Assembly (NCBI RefSeq): GCF_024919275.1
Contig: NZ_JANWGH010000001.1
Span: 1,620,296 to 1,684,295, forward strand
Source of the DNA: Algoriphagus limi
GTDB taxonomy: Bacteria; Bacteroidota; Bacteroidia; Cytophagales; Cyclobacteriaceae
Direction of reading: 5' to 3'
DNA: 64,000 bases
A program made the position numbers and the translations under genes. Positions 42,926 to 51,294 of the stretch are shown here, one piece after another. The notes below the pieces were generated by a model. The model searched no databases. It had not been told where the DNA came from and saw nothing but the letters and a program-made list of their open reading frames with translations. Numbering within the stretch: the first letter of the stretch is position 1; every line of letters starts with the position of its first letter.

Positions 42926-44401
42926 ATGATTGAATTGATTGAACGTGCCTCCCGATTTTTGCCTCGTACAGCCGTGGTGGATCAGGGAAAACGTTTCAGC
43001 TACCAAGACCTATTAGACCGAAGCGAGCAAATTGTAGGCAAGCTTCTTGGAAATAGATCCGATCTACAAAGTCAACGAGTAGCCTTCATTGTGCCGCCCT
43101 CTTTTGATTATTTGGCGATACAATGGGGAATATGGAGAGCGGGTGGAATCGCTGTTCCCCTTTGCACTTCATATCCTTTTCCTTCCTTGCAATACGTCAT
43201 CGAAGATACTCAGGCCAGTTTCTTGATCGTCTCCCCTGAATTTGAAGAACTCCTTTCTCCTTACCGAGACAGTCAAAGCCTCACTTATCTTTCCACCAAT
43301 GATCTGGAAAATAATTCTTCAAGTTCTTTACCGAATATAAATCCAGATCGGGGGGCGATGATTTTGTATACTAGCGGAACAACCAGTTTACCAAAAGGAG
43401 TTTTGACTACGCATGCAACGATTACCGCTCAAATCAAAAGTTTGGTGGAAGCGTGGCGCTGGTCAGAAAATGACCACATCTTATCCATTCTTCCTCTTCA
43501 CCATGTGCACGGAATCATCAATGTGAATTCCTGTGCTTTGTGGTCTGGAGCAACGGTTCAGTTTTTACCCAATTTTGATGCGGCTCGGGTCTTTGATATT
43601 TTCTGTGAAGGGGAAGTAAATGTTTTCATGGCTGTTCCAACGATTTACTTCAAGTTGATCGCTTTTTATGAAACACTTCCAGAATCAAAGCAGGACGAGA
43701 TTCGAAATGCATTGAAGAAATTTAGATTTATGGTTTCCGGGTCTGCGGCTTTACCCGTTTCCGTAATGGAAAAATGGAAAAGCATTTCAGGACATACCTT
43801 GCTGGAGCGATATGGAATGACTGAGATAGGGATGGCTATTAGCAATCCTTATGAAGGAGAACGAAGACCCGGACACATCGGCCAACCACTACCCGGAGTC
43901 TCGATTAGGCTTTTTGATGAAAATGGACAGGAAGTTGCAGCTGGTCAAGCTGGCGAAATTCAGGTAAAAGGAGCAAATGTTTTTACTGAATATTGGGGAA
44001 AACAAGAAGCCACCGCCAAAGCCTTTACGGAAGACGGTTGGTTCAAAACCGGAGATATCGCTCTCGTTGAGGACGGATACTTTCGAATCCTAGGAAGGGA
44101 TTCTGTGGACATTATCAAGTCCGGAGGATATAAAATCTCAGCTCTTGAAATTGAAGAAAAAATCAGAATGCACGAATCAGTAAAAGATTGCGGGGTAGTT
44201 GGAATTCAAGATGAGGAATGGGGAGAAAAAGTCGTAGCTGCCATTGTACCAAATCAAGAAATTGAAATCCCAGCTTTGAAAGCTTGGCTCAAAACCGAAT
44301 TACCTTCCTATAAAATCCCTAAGGAATTTCTCTTTTTGGATGAATTACCACGAAATGCCTTAGGCAAAGTGACCAAAAATGAACTCAAAAAACTATTCTA
44401 A
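42926..44401 (+). CDS. Acyl-CoA synthetase, malonyl-CoA synthetase (MatB)-like
   Basis: The start at MIELIERASRFLP (42926) gives 491 residues; an upstream TTG start is less likely. It belongs to the AMP-forming synthetase superfamily: P-loop-like ILYTSGTTSLPKGVLTTH (about 163), ERYGMTEIGMAI (about 305), GWFKTGDIA (about 385) and RDSVDIIKSGGYKIS (about 405) with catalytic Lys in LGKVTKNELKK near the end. The order and length resemble malonyl-CoA synthetases (MatB/ACSF3). The two genes immediately downstream encode MadL- and MadM-like malonate transporter parts, which strongly supports malonate as substrate. The first gene of the operon (3 bases to the next). Confidence 0.85.
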   Translation: MIELIERASRFLPRTAVVDQGKRFSYQDLLDRSEQIVGKLLGNRSDLQSQRVAFIVPPSFDYLAIQWGIWRAGGIAVPLCTSYPFPSLQYVIEDTQASFLIVSPEFEELLSPYRDSQSLTYLSTNDLENNSSSSLPNINPDRGAMILYTSGTTSLPKGVLTTHATITAQIKSLVEAWRWSENDHILSILPLHHVHGIINVNSCALWSGATVQFLPNFDAARVFDIFCEGEVNVFMAVPTIYFKLIAFYETLPESKQDEIRNALKKFRFMVSGSAALPVSVMEKWKSISGHTLLERYGMTEIGMAISNPYEGERRPGHIGQPLPGVSIRLFDENGQEVAAGQAGEIQVKGANVFTEYWGKQEATAKAFTEDGWFKTGDIALVEDGYFRILGRDSVDIIKSGGYKISALEIEEKIRMHESVKDCGVVGIQDEEWGEKVVAAIVPNQEIEIPALKAWLKTELPSYKIPKEFLFLDELPRNALGKVTKNELKKLF

Positions 44402-44404
44402 GTC

Positions 44405-44773
44405 ATGACCATTTACGGCGTAGCTCTTTTGGCAATTTCATTTCTCCTAGGTCAGTGGATGGGTGAATTATTAGGGGATTGGCTAGGAATACAAGCAAAT
44501 GTGGGAGGAGTCGGATTTGCGATGATATTCCTGATGCTTGGAAAAGAATGGCTGGTTCAGAAAAAGCAAATGACCGCCGAAATGACAGGAGGAATCGCTT
44601 TTTGGAGTAAAATGTATATCCCTGTAGTCATCGCTATGGCTGCCAGTCTTAATGTAAAATCCGCCATTTCATCAGGAAGTCTTGCATTGATTGCTGGTAT
44701 TATACCCGTCTTGGCCAGCTTTCTTGCTTTCCCTTGGATCATGAAAAAATTCAATCCTAGACATCATGGATAA
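44405..44773 (+). CDS. madL: Malonate transporter subunit MadL
   Basis: A 122-residue membrane protein with four hydrophobic segments. The start MTIYGVALLAISFLLGQWMGELLG and the segment IFLMLGKEWLVQKKQMTAEMTGGIAFWSKMYIPVVIAMAA match MadL, the small subunit of the two-component malonate:Na+ symporter first described in Malonomonas. It takes up malonate together with MadM, whose start codon overlaps its end by 8 bases. It lies directly behind the malonyl-CoA synthetase-like gene. Confidence 0.88.
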   Translation: MTIYGVALLAISFLLGQWMGELLGDWLGIQANVGGVGFAMIFLMLGKEWLVQKKQMTAEMTGGIAFWSKMYIPVVIAMAASLNVKSAISSGSLALIAGIIPVLASFLAFPWIMKKFNPRHHG

Positions 44774-45524
44774 TCTGGTTGGGTTGATAGAAAAGAACGG
44801 GCTGATTTTCGGCTTTTTGTGTATTGGAATTATTTTCCTTGTTGGGGAAATGCTTTCCAAAACCATTTTCAGAGCCAAAATCCCTGGTTCTGCCATTGCA
44901 ATCTTCCTGGGTTTGCTCTTAGGATATTTAGGAGGACTTTGGTCTGATGGAGAAAAGGGTATAGCTGGAATCTCACTATTTGCTGGGATTGGATTATTGG
45001 GTGGTTCCATGTTTAGGGACTTCACCATCGTGGCAACTGCTCTTGGAGCCAACTTGGAATTGATCCGAAAGGCAGGTTGGCTGGGATTGATTTCACTTCT
45101 TTTCGGGATTGTCCTATTTTTTGTTTTGGGAGTTTTGCTTGCATTCGCTTGGGGATTTCGGGATGCAGCAAGCCTATGTACAATTGGAGCGGGAGCATGC
45201 ACTTACATCGTGGGGCCGATAACGGGAGCTGCCGTTGGAGCTTCCTCCGAGGTGATCGCCTTGAGCATTGCAACAGGAGTGGTCAAAACTATCGCTGTCA
45301 CCATCTTTACTCCTATTGCTGCAAAAAGAATTGGATTAAAAAGCCCTGAATCAGCTATGGCATTTGGAGGCATGATGGGAACATCTAGTGGAGTTGCTGC
45401 CGGACTCGCGGCCACAGACCCCAGCCTTGTTCCATATGGAGCAGTGACCGCAACTTTTTATACTGGTGTAGGCTGTTTGTTGTGCCCATCATTGTTCTAT
45501 TTGATTCTCAATCTATTTTTCTAA
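44766..45524 (+). CDS. madM: Malonate transporter subunit MadM
   Basis: A 252-residue membrane protein with about eight hydrophobic segments (IFGFLCIGIIFLVGEML, LGLLLGYLGGLW, SLLFGIVLFFVLGVLLAFAWG and others). The stretch SLCTIGAGACTYIVGPITGAAVGASSEVIALSIATGVVKT matches MadM, the large subunit of the malonate:Na+ symporter. It overlaps madL by eight bases, so the subunits are translationally coupled. Uptake plus activation to malonyl-CoA is then encoded in one operon; no malonyl-CoA decarboxylase is in the window. Confidence 0.88.
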   Translation: MDNLVGLIEKNGLIFGFLCIGIIFLVGEMLSKTIFRAKIPGSAIAIFLGLLLGYLGGLWSDGEKGIAGISLFAGIGLLGGSMFRDFTIVATALGANLELIRKAGWLGLISLLFGIVLFFVLGVLLAFAWGFRDAASLCTIGAGACTYIVGPITGAAVGASSEVIALSIATGVVKTIAVTIFTPIAAKRIGLKSPESAMAFGGMMGTSSGVAAGLAATDPSLVPYGAVTATFYTGVGCLLCPSLFYLILNLFF

Positions 45525-45585
45525 TATTCGTTACGATTCCATGTTGGAGGTTTTTACTAGCTTTCCATATAAAATACCTACCCAA

Positions 45586-46440
45586 ATGAAGCCATTAATC
45601 TTCCTAGCGATCGTATTCCTTCCATTTTTTGCCAAATCCCAAACTGTATGCTCAGCAGAAAGTCGGGAGCGTCTGGAAATGGCTTTGGACTTTATGAAAG
45701 ATTTGGATTCTGAAAATCTAAGCATCTATGAATTGGTGGTTGAAATTGGGAAGAGTTTTCAAGGAACAGCTTATGTCGAAAAAACCTTGGAGATTCCTGG
45801 ACCAGAGCAATTAGTCATTGACTTACAGGGGGTGGATTGTACGACATATTTGGAGACCGTTGTAACACTGGCAAGGATTGCTAAAATGGGAGAGTCTACT
45901 TTTGAGGCTTTCGAAAATGAACTTGAAAAAGTCCGTTATCGCAATGGTAAAAACGAAGGCTACCCTAGCAGATTGCACTATTTTTCAGATTGGATTTATG
46001 TCAATCAACAAAAGGAGATGCTTCAGGATATTACCCAAGCTATTGGAGGAAGCCCCTACCCTAACAAGCCAACGTTCATGTCTGAAAACCCGCAATTCTA
46101 TCCTCAATTAAGCAACCGGGAATTTGTCGAGCAATTGCAAAATATCGAGGCAGGAATTGGACTTCGTGATTATTTCTTTATCCCAAAGGATCAAATCAGC
46201 ACGCTTGAAAGTCAAATTCAATCCGGAGATTTGATTGCTATCACCACTTCCATTTCCAATTTGGATATGGTTCATGTAGGATTTGCCGTGGAACAAAACG
46301 AACGCATCCATCTGATGCATGCTAGTTCGGCGAACAAGGAAGTGGAAATCTCCGAAAAGCCTTTGCATGATTATCTGGCAGGTAATCGTAGCCAATCAGG
46401 AATCATGGTCGCCCGCCTCATTTCACCTTCCTCGAATTAA
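45586..46440 (+). CDS. Exported DUF1460 NlpC-like amidase
   Basis: The start at MKPLIFLAIVFLPFFAKSQ (45586) gives 284 residues and a signal peptide; the upstream codons are not supported. The sequence fits DUF1460, a Bacteroidota-rich group with a papain-like cysteine-amidase fold: IGKSFQGTAYVEKTLE (about 40), nucleophile Cys in LQGVDCTTYLETV (about 80), YPSRLHYFSDWI (about 127) and the His in MVHVGFAVEQNERIHLMHASS (about 225). Structural members act on peptidoglycan (N-acetylmuramoyl-L-alanine amidase type). It is periplasmic by prediction and follows the malonate operon by about 60 bases, perhaps by chance. Confidence 0.82.
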   Translation: MKPLIFLAIVFLPFFAKSQTVCSAESRERLEMALDFMKDLDSENLSIYELVVEIGKSFQGTAYVEKTLEIPGPEQLVIDLQGVDCTTYLETVVTLARIAKMGESTFEAFENELEKVRYRNGKNEGYPSRLHYFSDWIYVNQQKEMLQDITQAIGGSPYPNKPTFMSENPQFYPQLSNREFVEQLQNIEAGIGLRDYFFIPKDQISTLESQIQSGDLIAITTSISNLDMVHVGFAVEQNERIHLMHASSANKEVEISEKPLHDYLAGNRSQSGIMVARLISPSSN

Positions 46441-46520
46441 TCAGCTTTAAGAGGTAAGCCCAAATTGAAATGGTAATCCATCTCAATTCCTCATGTTTTG
46501 AAAAATAATGTAAATAAAAC

Positions 46521-46566
46521 TTGACATATGTAAAATCTTATTTACATTTGTAAAGTGAACTTTACA
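46521..46566 (+). promoter_or_regulatory. Promoter with overlapping operator of the Xre-regulated operon
   Basis: TTG (46521-46523), a 19-base spacer and TACATTTG (46543-46550) form a consensus Bacteroidota promoter. Two palindromes cover it: an imperfect one (46528-46547, ATGTAAAATC and TTATTTACAT) across the spacer and the -7 box, and a perfect one (46549-46566, TGTAAAGT-GA-ACTTTACA) at the start site. Binding there would block transcription of the gene pair that encodes the Xre regulator. Confidence 0.7.
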
Positions 46567-46575
46567 TAACGAATT

Positions 46576-46977
46576 ATGGAAACCATGAAATTGGAACGAA
46601 CAAAACGAATTAGAAAGCTAGCAGTATGGACCTGGACGTGGGTAGTGACTATGGCGATTGCGACATTTGGTCCGGAATTTATTTGGGATAATCACTCATT
46701 CTTGACTCCTTTTGCCATCATAGTAAACTTGGCTAATGGGATACTAATGATTCTCGCAAATCGGGATTTATTCAATCACTTTGATGAATTGGAGCGAAAA
46801 ATTCATTTGGAATCAATGGGTATTACTCTTGGCCTTACGGTCGTAGTGGGCTTGACCTTTTCCCTATTAGACCAAAAAGACTTGATTCCTTTTGATGCAG
46901 AAATCGGCTTTTTGGTGATGTTTACTGGCCTTTGTTACCTCGCTGCGGTATTAATTAACACACATCGCTTCAAATGA
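46576..46977 (+). CDS. Small membrane protein encoded with an Xre regulator
   Basis: A 133-residue protein with four hydrophobic segments (VWTWTWVVTMAIATFG, FLTPFAIIVNLANGILMILA, ITLGLTVVVGLTFSLL, IGFLVMFTGLCYLAAVLI). The charged HFDELERKIHLESM between helices 2 and 3 is a pattern common in DUF2178-like small proteins encoded with Xre regulators. The stop overlaps the start of the regulator gene by four bases (ATGA), so translation is coupled. Role unknown, possibly a signal or effector of the regulator. Confidence 0.75.
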   Translation: METMKLERTKRIRKLAVWTWTWVVTMAIATFGPEFIWDNHSFLTPFAIIVNLANGILMILANRDLFNHFDELERKIHLESMGITLGLTVVVGLTFSLLDQKDLIPFDAEIGFLVMFTGLCYLAAVLINTHRFK

Positions 46978-47171
46978 AAAATAAGATCCGAGACCTCCGA
47001 GAACAAAAAGGGATGACTCAAGAGGAATTGGCGGAATTCATTGGCGTATCCCGACAGACGATCAATGCTATTGAAAAGCAAAAATTTGATCCTAGTTTGC
47101 CCACGGCCTTCAAAATGGCAAAACTCTTCGGTCTACCGATAGAGTCCATCTTTCAGTTTGAAGAAAAATAA
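46974..47171 (+). CDS. Xre/Cro-type helix-turn-helix regulator
   Basis: A 65-residue single-domain DNA-binding protein. The five-helix Xre fold is plain: IRDLREQKGMTQEELAEFIG, then VSRQTINAIEKQKFDPSLP and AFKMAKLFGLPIESIF. This subtype (SRQTINAIE) is common together with small membrane proteins of four helices. It is the second gene of the pair and probably represses its own promoter through the palindromes at 46528-46566. Confidence 0.92.
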   Translation: MKNKIRDLREQKGMTQEELAEFIGVSRQTINAIEKQKFDPSLPTAFKMAKLFGLPIESIFQFEEK

Positions 47172-47182
47172 TAGATCCTTTT

Positions 47183-48829
47183 CTAATTCATCCGAAGAAT
47201 CGATACATAGAAATTAGGATTAAGCTCTAAATTCTGACCTTTTAATCCGGTTTGTTCCTGCCAGTCAGTGGTAGGATAAAGCCGGATTTTTTTATCCCCT
47301 ACCGTGACATCCAACGGCATATCAAAGGAGGAAATACAATTCATCCAACGGTAATGCAGGGTATTATCTTTTGAAAAATAGTATTCCAAGGTTGGGATGC
47401 TAGTCTCCCGAAGATACTGATCAAAGAAGGGCTTTAAATCAATACCCACTTGCTGAGAAATGTAATTTTCAACTTGTCGAGTCGAAACTGTCTGATGATA
47501 AAACTCTTTGTTTAGACCTCGTAATATGGATCGCCACTTTTCATCATCCTGAATGATTTCCCGAAGGGTATTGAGCATATTACCACCCTTGTAATACATA
47601 TCTCCAGAGCCACGTCGATTTACTCCATAGGTTCCAATGATAGGGCGATCGTTTTGGATACGGGCTCTAGTTCCTCGCACATATTCCTGCCCAGCTTCTT
47701 TTCCATAATAATATTCCACAAAGAGACTTTCGGAATAATTCGTAAAGCTCTCATGAATCCACATATCGGCTACATCCCGATAAGTGATATTATTGGCAAA
47801 CCACTCATGACCTGACTCGTGGATGATTATAAAGTCAAATTTCATCCCCCAACCTGTACCACTCAAATCTGTTCCTCTATAGCCGTTTTGATAGCCATTG
47901 CCATAGGTTACCGAACTTTGATGCTCCATTCCCAAATAGGGTGCTTCAACCAGCTTGAATCCATCTTCATAAAATGGATAAGGACCAAACCAATGCTCAA
48001 AAGCCTCAATCATTCTCCGAGTATCCTGAAACTGCTTTTCAGCCTTTTTCAGATTTTCCCGAATCACATAATAATCCATGGTCAGAGTCCCCTTCTCACC
48101 CTCATATTCCTCACCGAAATGCACATAATCCCCGATGTTGATATTCACTCCGTAGTCATTGATTGGATTAGAAACAAACCAGTGAAAAGTTTTAGAATCT
48201 GAGTTTTCTTCCACTCCTCGAAGGCGGCCATTGGATACATCCATTAAATCCTTTGGAACCGTGATAGAAATCAGCATGCTATCCACTTCATCAGCAGGAT
48301 GATCTTTACTTGGCCACCAAATACTGGAGCCTATGCCCTGATTGGAAGAGGCAATAAAATGCTTTCCATTGGAATCCTTGGTCCAGGTAATCCCCCCATC
48401 CCATGGTGGACGAATTGCTTCTTTAGGCTGTCCTTCGTATTGGATTTCTATTTCATTAAATTCACCTGGCTTTTGTTCTTTTTTCAGAGAAATAAAATGC
48501 GCTGCCCCATCTCGTTCAAAAGAAAGCGATTCTCCATCCTGCATCACTGAGATGATTTGAAGAGGTTCTTGAAGGTCAATTTGAAGAACTTTTCCAGCCT
48601 CTTTTACTCGATATCTAACCAGATTTTTTCCCTTGATGGATTTGCTTTCAGGAAAAACCTCCACAGACAAGTGATAATAATTCAAATCCCACCAAGCCCG
48701 CTCAGGTGTGATGCTTCCACGAAGGGTGTCAGCTCGAGTAAAATTTTCTTGGGAAAAACCCTCCTTTGTAACCCCAAGAAAGAAGACAAGTAAGCAGCTT
48801 AAAATCGCCTTTTTATTTCCAAACAGCAT
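47183..48829 (-). CDS. Exported M1-family metallopeptidase (aminopeptidase-like)
   Basis: A 548-residue protein with a signal peptide (ILSCLLVFFLGVTKEGFSQ). The zinc motif HESGHEW followed by WIHESFTNY (H-E-x-x-H, then the Glu ligand) is intact, and LGMEHQSSVTYGNGY is the M1 substrate-binding loop with GMEH in place of GMEN. A gluzincin beta domain precedes it. At 548 residues it lacks the large C-terminal ERAP-like domain found in PepN. It trims peptides in the periplasm (inference). A seven-copy heptanucleotide repeat directly precedes its start and may affect expression. Confidence 0.9.
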   Translation of the reverse strand: MLFGNKKAILSCLLVFFLGVTKEGFSQENFTRADTLRGSITPERAWWDLNYYHLSVEVFPESKSIKGKNLVRYRVKEAGKVLQIDLQEPLQIISVMQDGESLSFERDGAAHFISLKKEQKPGEFNEIEIQYEGQPKEAIRPPWDGGITWTKDSNGKHFIASSNQGIGSSIWWPSKDHPADEVDSMLISITVPKDLMDVSNGRLRGVEENSDSKTFHWFVSNPINDYGVNINIGDYVHFGEEYEGEKGTLTMDYYVIRENLKKAEKQFQDTRRMIEAFEHWFGPYPFYEDGFKLVEAPYLGMEHQSSVTYGNGYQNGYRGTDLSGTGWGMKFDFIIIHESGHEWFANNITYRDVADMWIHESFTNYSESLFVEYYYGKEAGQEYVRGTRARIQNDRPIIGTYGVNRRGSGDMYYKGGNMLNTLREIIQDDEKWRSILRGLNKEFYHQTVSTRQVENYISQQVGIDLKPFFDQYLRETSIPTLEYYFSKDNTLHYRWMNCISSFDMPLDVTVGDKKIRLYPTTDWQEQTGLKGQNLELNPNFYVSILRMN

Positions 48830-48833
48830 AAAT

Positions 48834-48882
48834 AATTCCTAATTCCTAATTCCTAATTCCTAATTCCTAATTCCTAATTCCT
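48834..48882. repeat. Seven perfect tandem copies of AATTCCT
   Basis: The 7-base unit is repeated seven times without error (49 bases). It occupies nearly the whole gap between the DPP IV-like stop and the M1 peptidase start. On the coding (minus) strand each unit reads AGGAATT, so the last one puts AGGA about 10 bases before the ATG. Confidence 0.95.
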
Positions 48883-48890
48883 AAATAAAA

Positions 48891-51083
48891 TTATTTCGCT
48901 CCCGGAGGACAATGTTTTTTCAAATAATCGGTGTACAATTTTCGCAAATGCATATTGGTTCCTTCCCCTTCAGAAATGGAGTGGGATCGGTTAGGATATG
49001 GCATGAATTGAAATAATTTTCCATGCTTAATCAGCTCATTGACAAGCATATCTGCATTGGCATAATGCACATTATCATCTGTCGTACCATGAATATAAAG
49101 CAGGTTTCCTTGTAGATTTTTTGCGTGCGTAATCGGTGAACCTGCAATAAAATCTTCCAAATTCTCCTGAGGCAAACCCATATATCGTTCTTGATAGATA
49201 TTGTCATAGGTCAGCTGATTGGCAACAGCTGCAATAGAAATACCAGTCTTATAAATTTCAGGATATTGGAAAAGTAAATTCAAGGTAGCTGAACCTCCTC
49301 CGGACCATCCCCAAACAGCCACTCTATCAGGATCTACAAAGTCCCATTCCAAAATTTGCTTTGCTGCCTCAGCTTGGTCTGAAATATTCAATCGACCGAT
49401 TTTTCGATAAATACTTTTTCTCCAAGCCCGTCCTTTTGGAGCCGGAGTTCCACGATTATCAATTGAAATATAGATATAGCCATCTTCAGCCATATCTCCC
49501 TCATATAATCTATTTCTTCCAACCCCGTAGGTATCCTTTACATTCGCTCCCCAAGGTTCGGTGTAGACATAGAAAACCACTGGGTACTTTTTGCTTGGAT
49601 CAAAATTATTCGGCTTGACCATCCAGCCATCCATTTCGGCTCCATCAGCGGTTTTAACTTTGAAAAACTCTAATTGGCTTTCTCCTTGATTTGCAGAGAG
49701 ATTTTTCTCGATACTTCGGGAAGGGGCCAAAGGTTGATGATTTGGTAAGCCAATCCACTCCGAAGATGGCCTGGTAAAATGGTTTTGGAATTGGTGGAAG
49801 GCATACTTTCCTGAAGGGGAAACCTCATAATTATGGGTTCCCTTTAATGCTGCAGGAGAAAGCAATTCTGCTTTCCCTATTCCATCCATACTAGTAGAAT
49901 ACAGGTATTTTTGAGTAGCATTTTCATGAGAAGCATGGAAGTAGATTTGGTTTTCTTTCTCATCGAAATGAAGCAAATTGATTACGTCATAATCACCTGT
50001 AGTAATCTCAGTTGCCTTTCCATCCAAGCCAATTCGGTAAAGGTGTCGCCATCCGTCTTTTTCGCTAAACCACAGGAACTCCTTTCCATCATTTATCCAT
50101 TTGAATTCATGCCGATAAGTCAAAGCATAGACATTTTCCCAGTTGGAAAGAACATCAATCCAAGCCTCATCCTGTTCTTCAAAAATGACTTTTGCCTGAT
50201 TATTGGGCACGTCAACTGCATAAATCTTAGAATGGTTTTGCTTTCGGTTCAGTTGCTGAACCAAAAGTAAATCCGGGTTATTCCACTCCATTCGTGGTAA
50301 ATAATGCTGTTGCGGATCTCCGGGAATGTTGAGCCACGTAATCCCTTTATCATTTAGATCAATCACTCCGATTTTTGCAGGAGAAGGAGACTGACCCACT
50401 TTCGGATATTCCACAGGAATGATCTGTGAGTAGACAGAATCAATATTATTGATCATGTAGAAATCCCGAATCTGATTGGCATCAATCTGCCAAAAAGAAA
50501 TTTTATCTCCATCCGGGCTCCACTGAAAACCATCTCTACAAGCAAATTCTTCTTCATAGGCCCAGTCAAATGTTCCATTGATCAATTTCCTATTGCCATC
50601 ATGCGTCAATTGCGTAATTTCCTCCGTAGCCAAGTCCTCCACATAAAGATTAAACTCACTTACATAAGCAATCCGGGATGCATCAGGCGACAGCTTCGCA
50701 AAGCGCAAAGAAGACTCAGGAAGCCCCTTACCTACCTGCTGTAACTTCTTGGTACCCAAATCCAAAACCCAATAATCCCCTTGGGTATCCAATCTCCAAA
50801 CCCGCTTCGTATTGGTGTAAATCAACACTTTCTTTCCATCCTCAGAAAAAGAAAAATCCCGAATAGTCAGAGTCGAATTATCAGGAGTTTGGAGCCATTC
50901 CGAAGGAACAAAAGTTGAAGGTGAGTTTTCCGGAAGGCTAAATTTGATAATACTGTTTCTTTCAGCAATGAAATAAGAATTCCCATCTTCGGACCAATGT
51001 CTCGTTTGGGCTTGGGAGATTTGAGCGATGAACCAAACCTGTACAAAAAGGAAAATGTATCGGAGGATAAGTGATTTTTTCAT
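48891..51083 (-). CDS. Exported S9-family prolyl peptidase (dipeptidyl peptidase IV-like)
   Basis: A 730-residue protein with signal peptide (IFLFVQVWFIAQISQAQ). A beta-propeller of DPP IV type fills residues 30-480 (TFDWAYEEEFACRDGFQWSPDGDKISFWQ contains the E-E substrate-binding pair). The C-terminal hydrolase has nucleophile Ser in GWSGGGSATL (about 600), Asp in TTDDNVHYANADM (about 680) and His in NRSHSISEG (about 710). It removes dipeptides ending in proline in the periplasm. It is followed by the heptanucleotide repeat and the M1 peptidase gene, so the two may act on the same peptides. Confidence 0.93.
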   Translation of the reverse strand: MKKSLILRYIFLFVQVWFIAQISQAQTRHWSEDGNSYFIAERNSIIKFSLPENSPSTFVPSEWLQTPDNSTLTIRDFSFSEDGKKVLIYTNTKRVWRLDTQGDYWVLDLGTKKLQQVGKGLPESSLRFAKLSPDASRIAYVSEFNLYVEDLATEEITQLTHDGNRKLINGTFDWAYEEEFACRDGFQWSPDGDKISFWQIDANQIRDFYMINNIDSVYSQIIPVEYPKVGQSPSPAKIGVIDLNDKGITWLNIPGDPQQHYLPRMEWNNPDLLLVQQLNRKQNHSKIYAVDVPNNQAKVIFEEQDEAWIDVLSNWENVYALTYRHEFKWINDGKEFLWFSEKDGWRHLYRIGLDGKATEITTGDYDVINLLHFDEKENQIYFHASHENATQKYLYSTSMDGIGKAELLSPAALKGTHNYEVSPSGKYAFHQFQNHFTRPSSEWIGLPNHQPLAPSRSIEKNLSANQGESQLEFFKVKTADGAEMDGWMVKPNNFDPSKKYPVVFYVYTEPWGANVKDTYGVGRNRLYEGDMAEDGYIYISIDNRGTPAPKGRAWRKSIYRKIGRLNISDQAEAAKQILEWDFVDPDRVAVWGWSGGGSATLNLLFQYPEIYKTGISIAAVANQLTYDNIYQERYMGLPQENLEDFIAGSPITHAKNLQGNLLYIHGTTDDNVHYANADMLVNELIKHGKLFQFMPYPNRSHSISEGEGTNMHLRKLYTDYLKKHCPPGAK

Positions 51084-51294
51084 AGGGGATTAATGTCGTC
51101 TAATAATCAAATCTATAAATCATTCGAGATCTTGAAGAAAATCATCCAAAAAAGATACGAGTTTAGTCCTTTCTTTTTCTTAAAATTCAATTTTTAAATA
51201 CCTCACTACTTTCCTTTCATCAAAAAAATGAAAGGCTGACAATTCATTTAAAGACCAATCCTTAATTTCAAAGAATCACATACCTTTTTCATAA

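Noticed and set aside
44672-45202. Long minus-strand open frame opposite madL/madM
   Set aside because: Proline/lysine/serine-rich composition typical of an antisense shadow; the sense strand encodes clear MadL and MadM.
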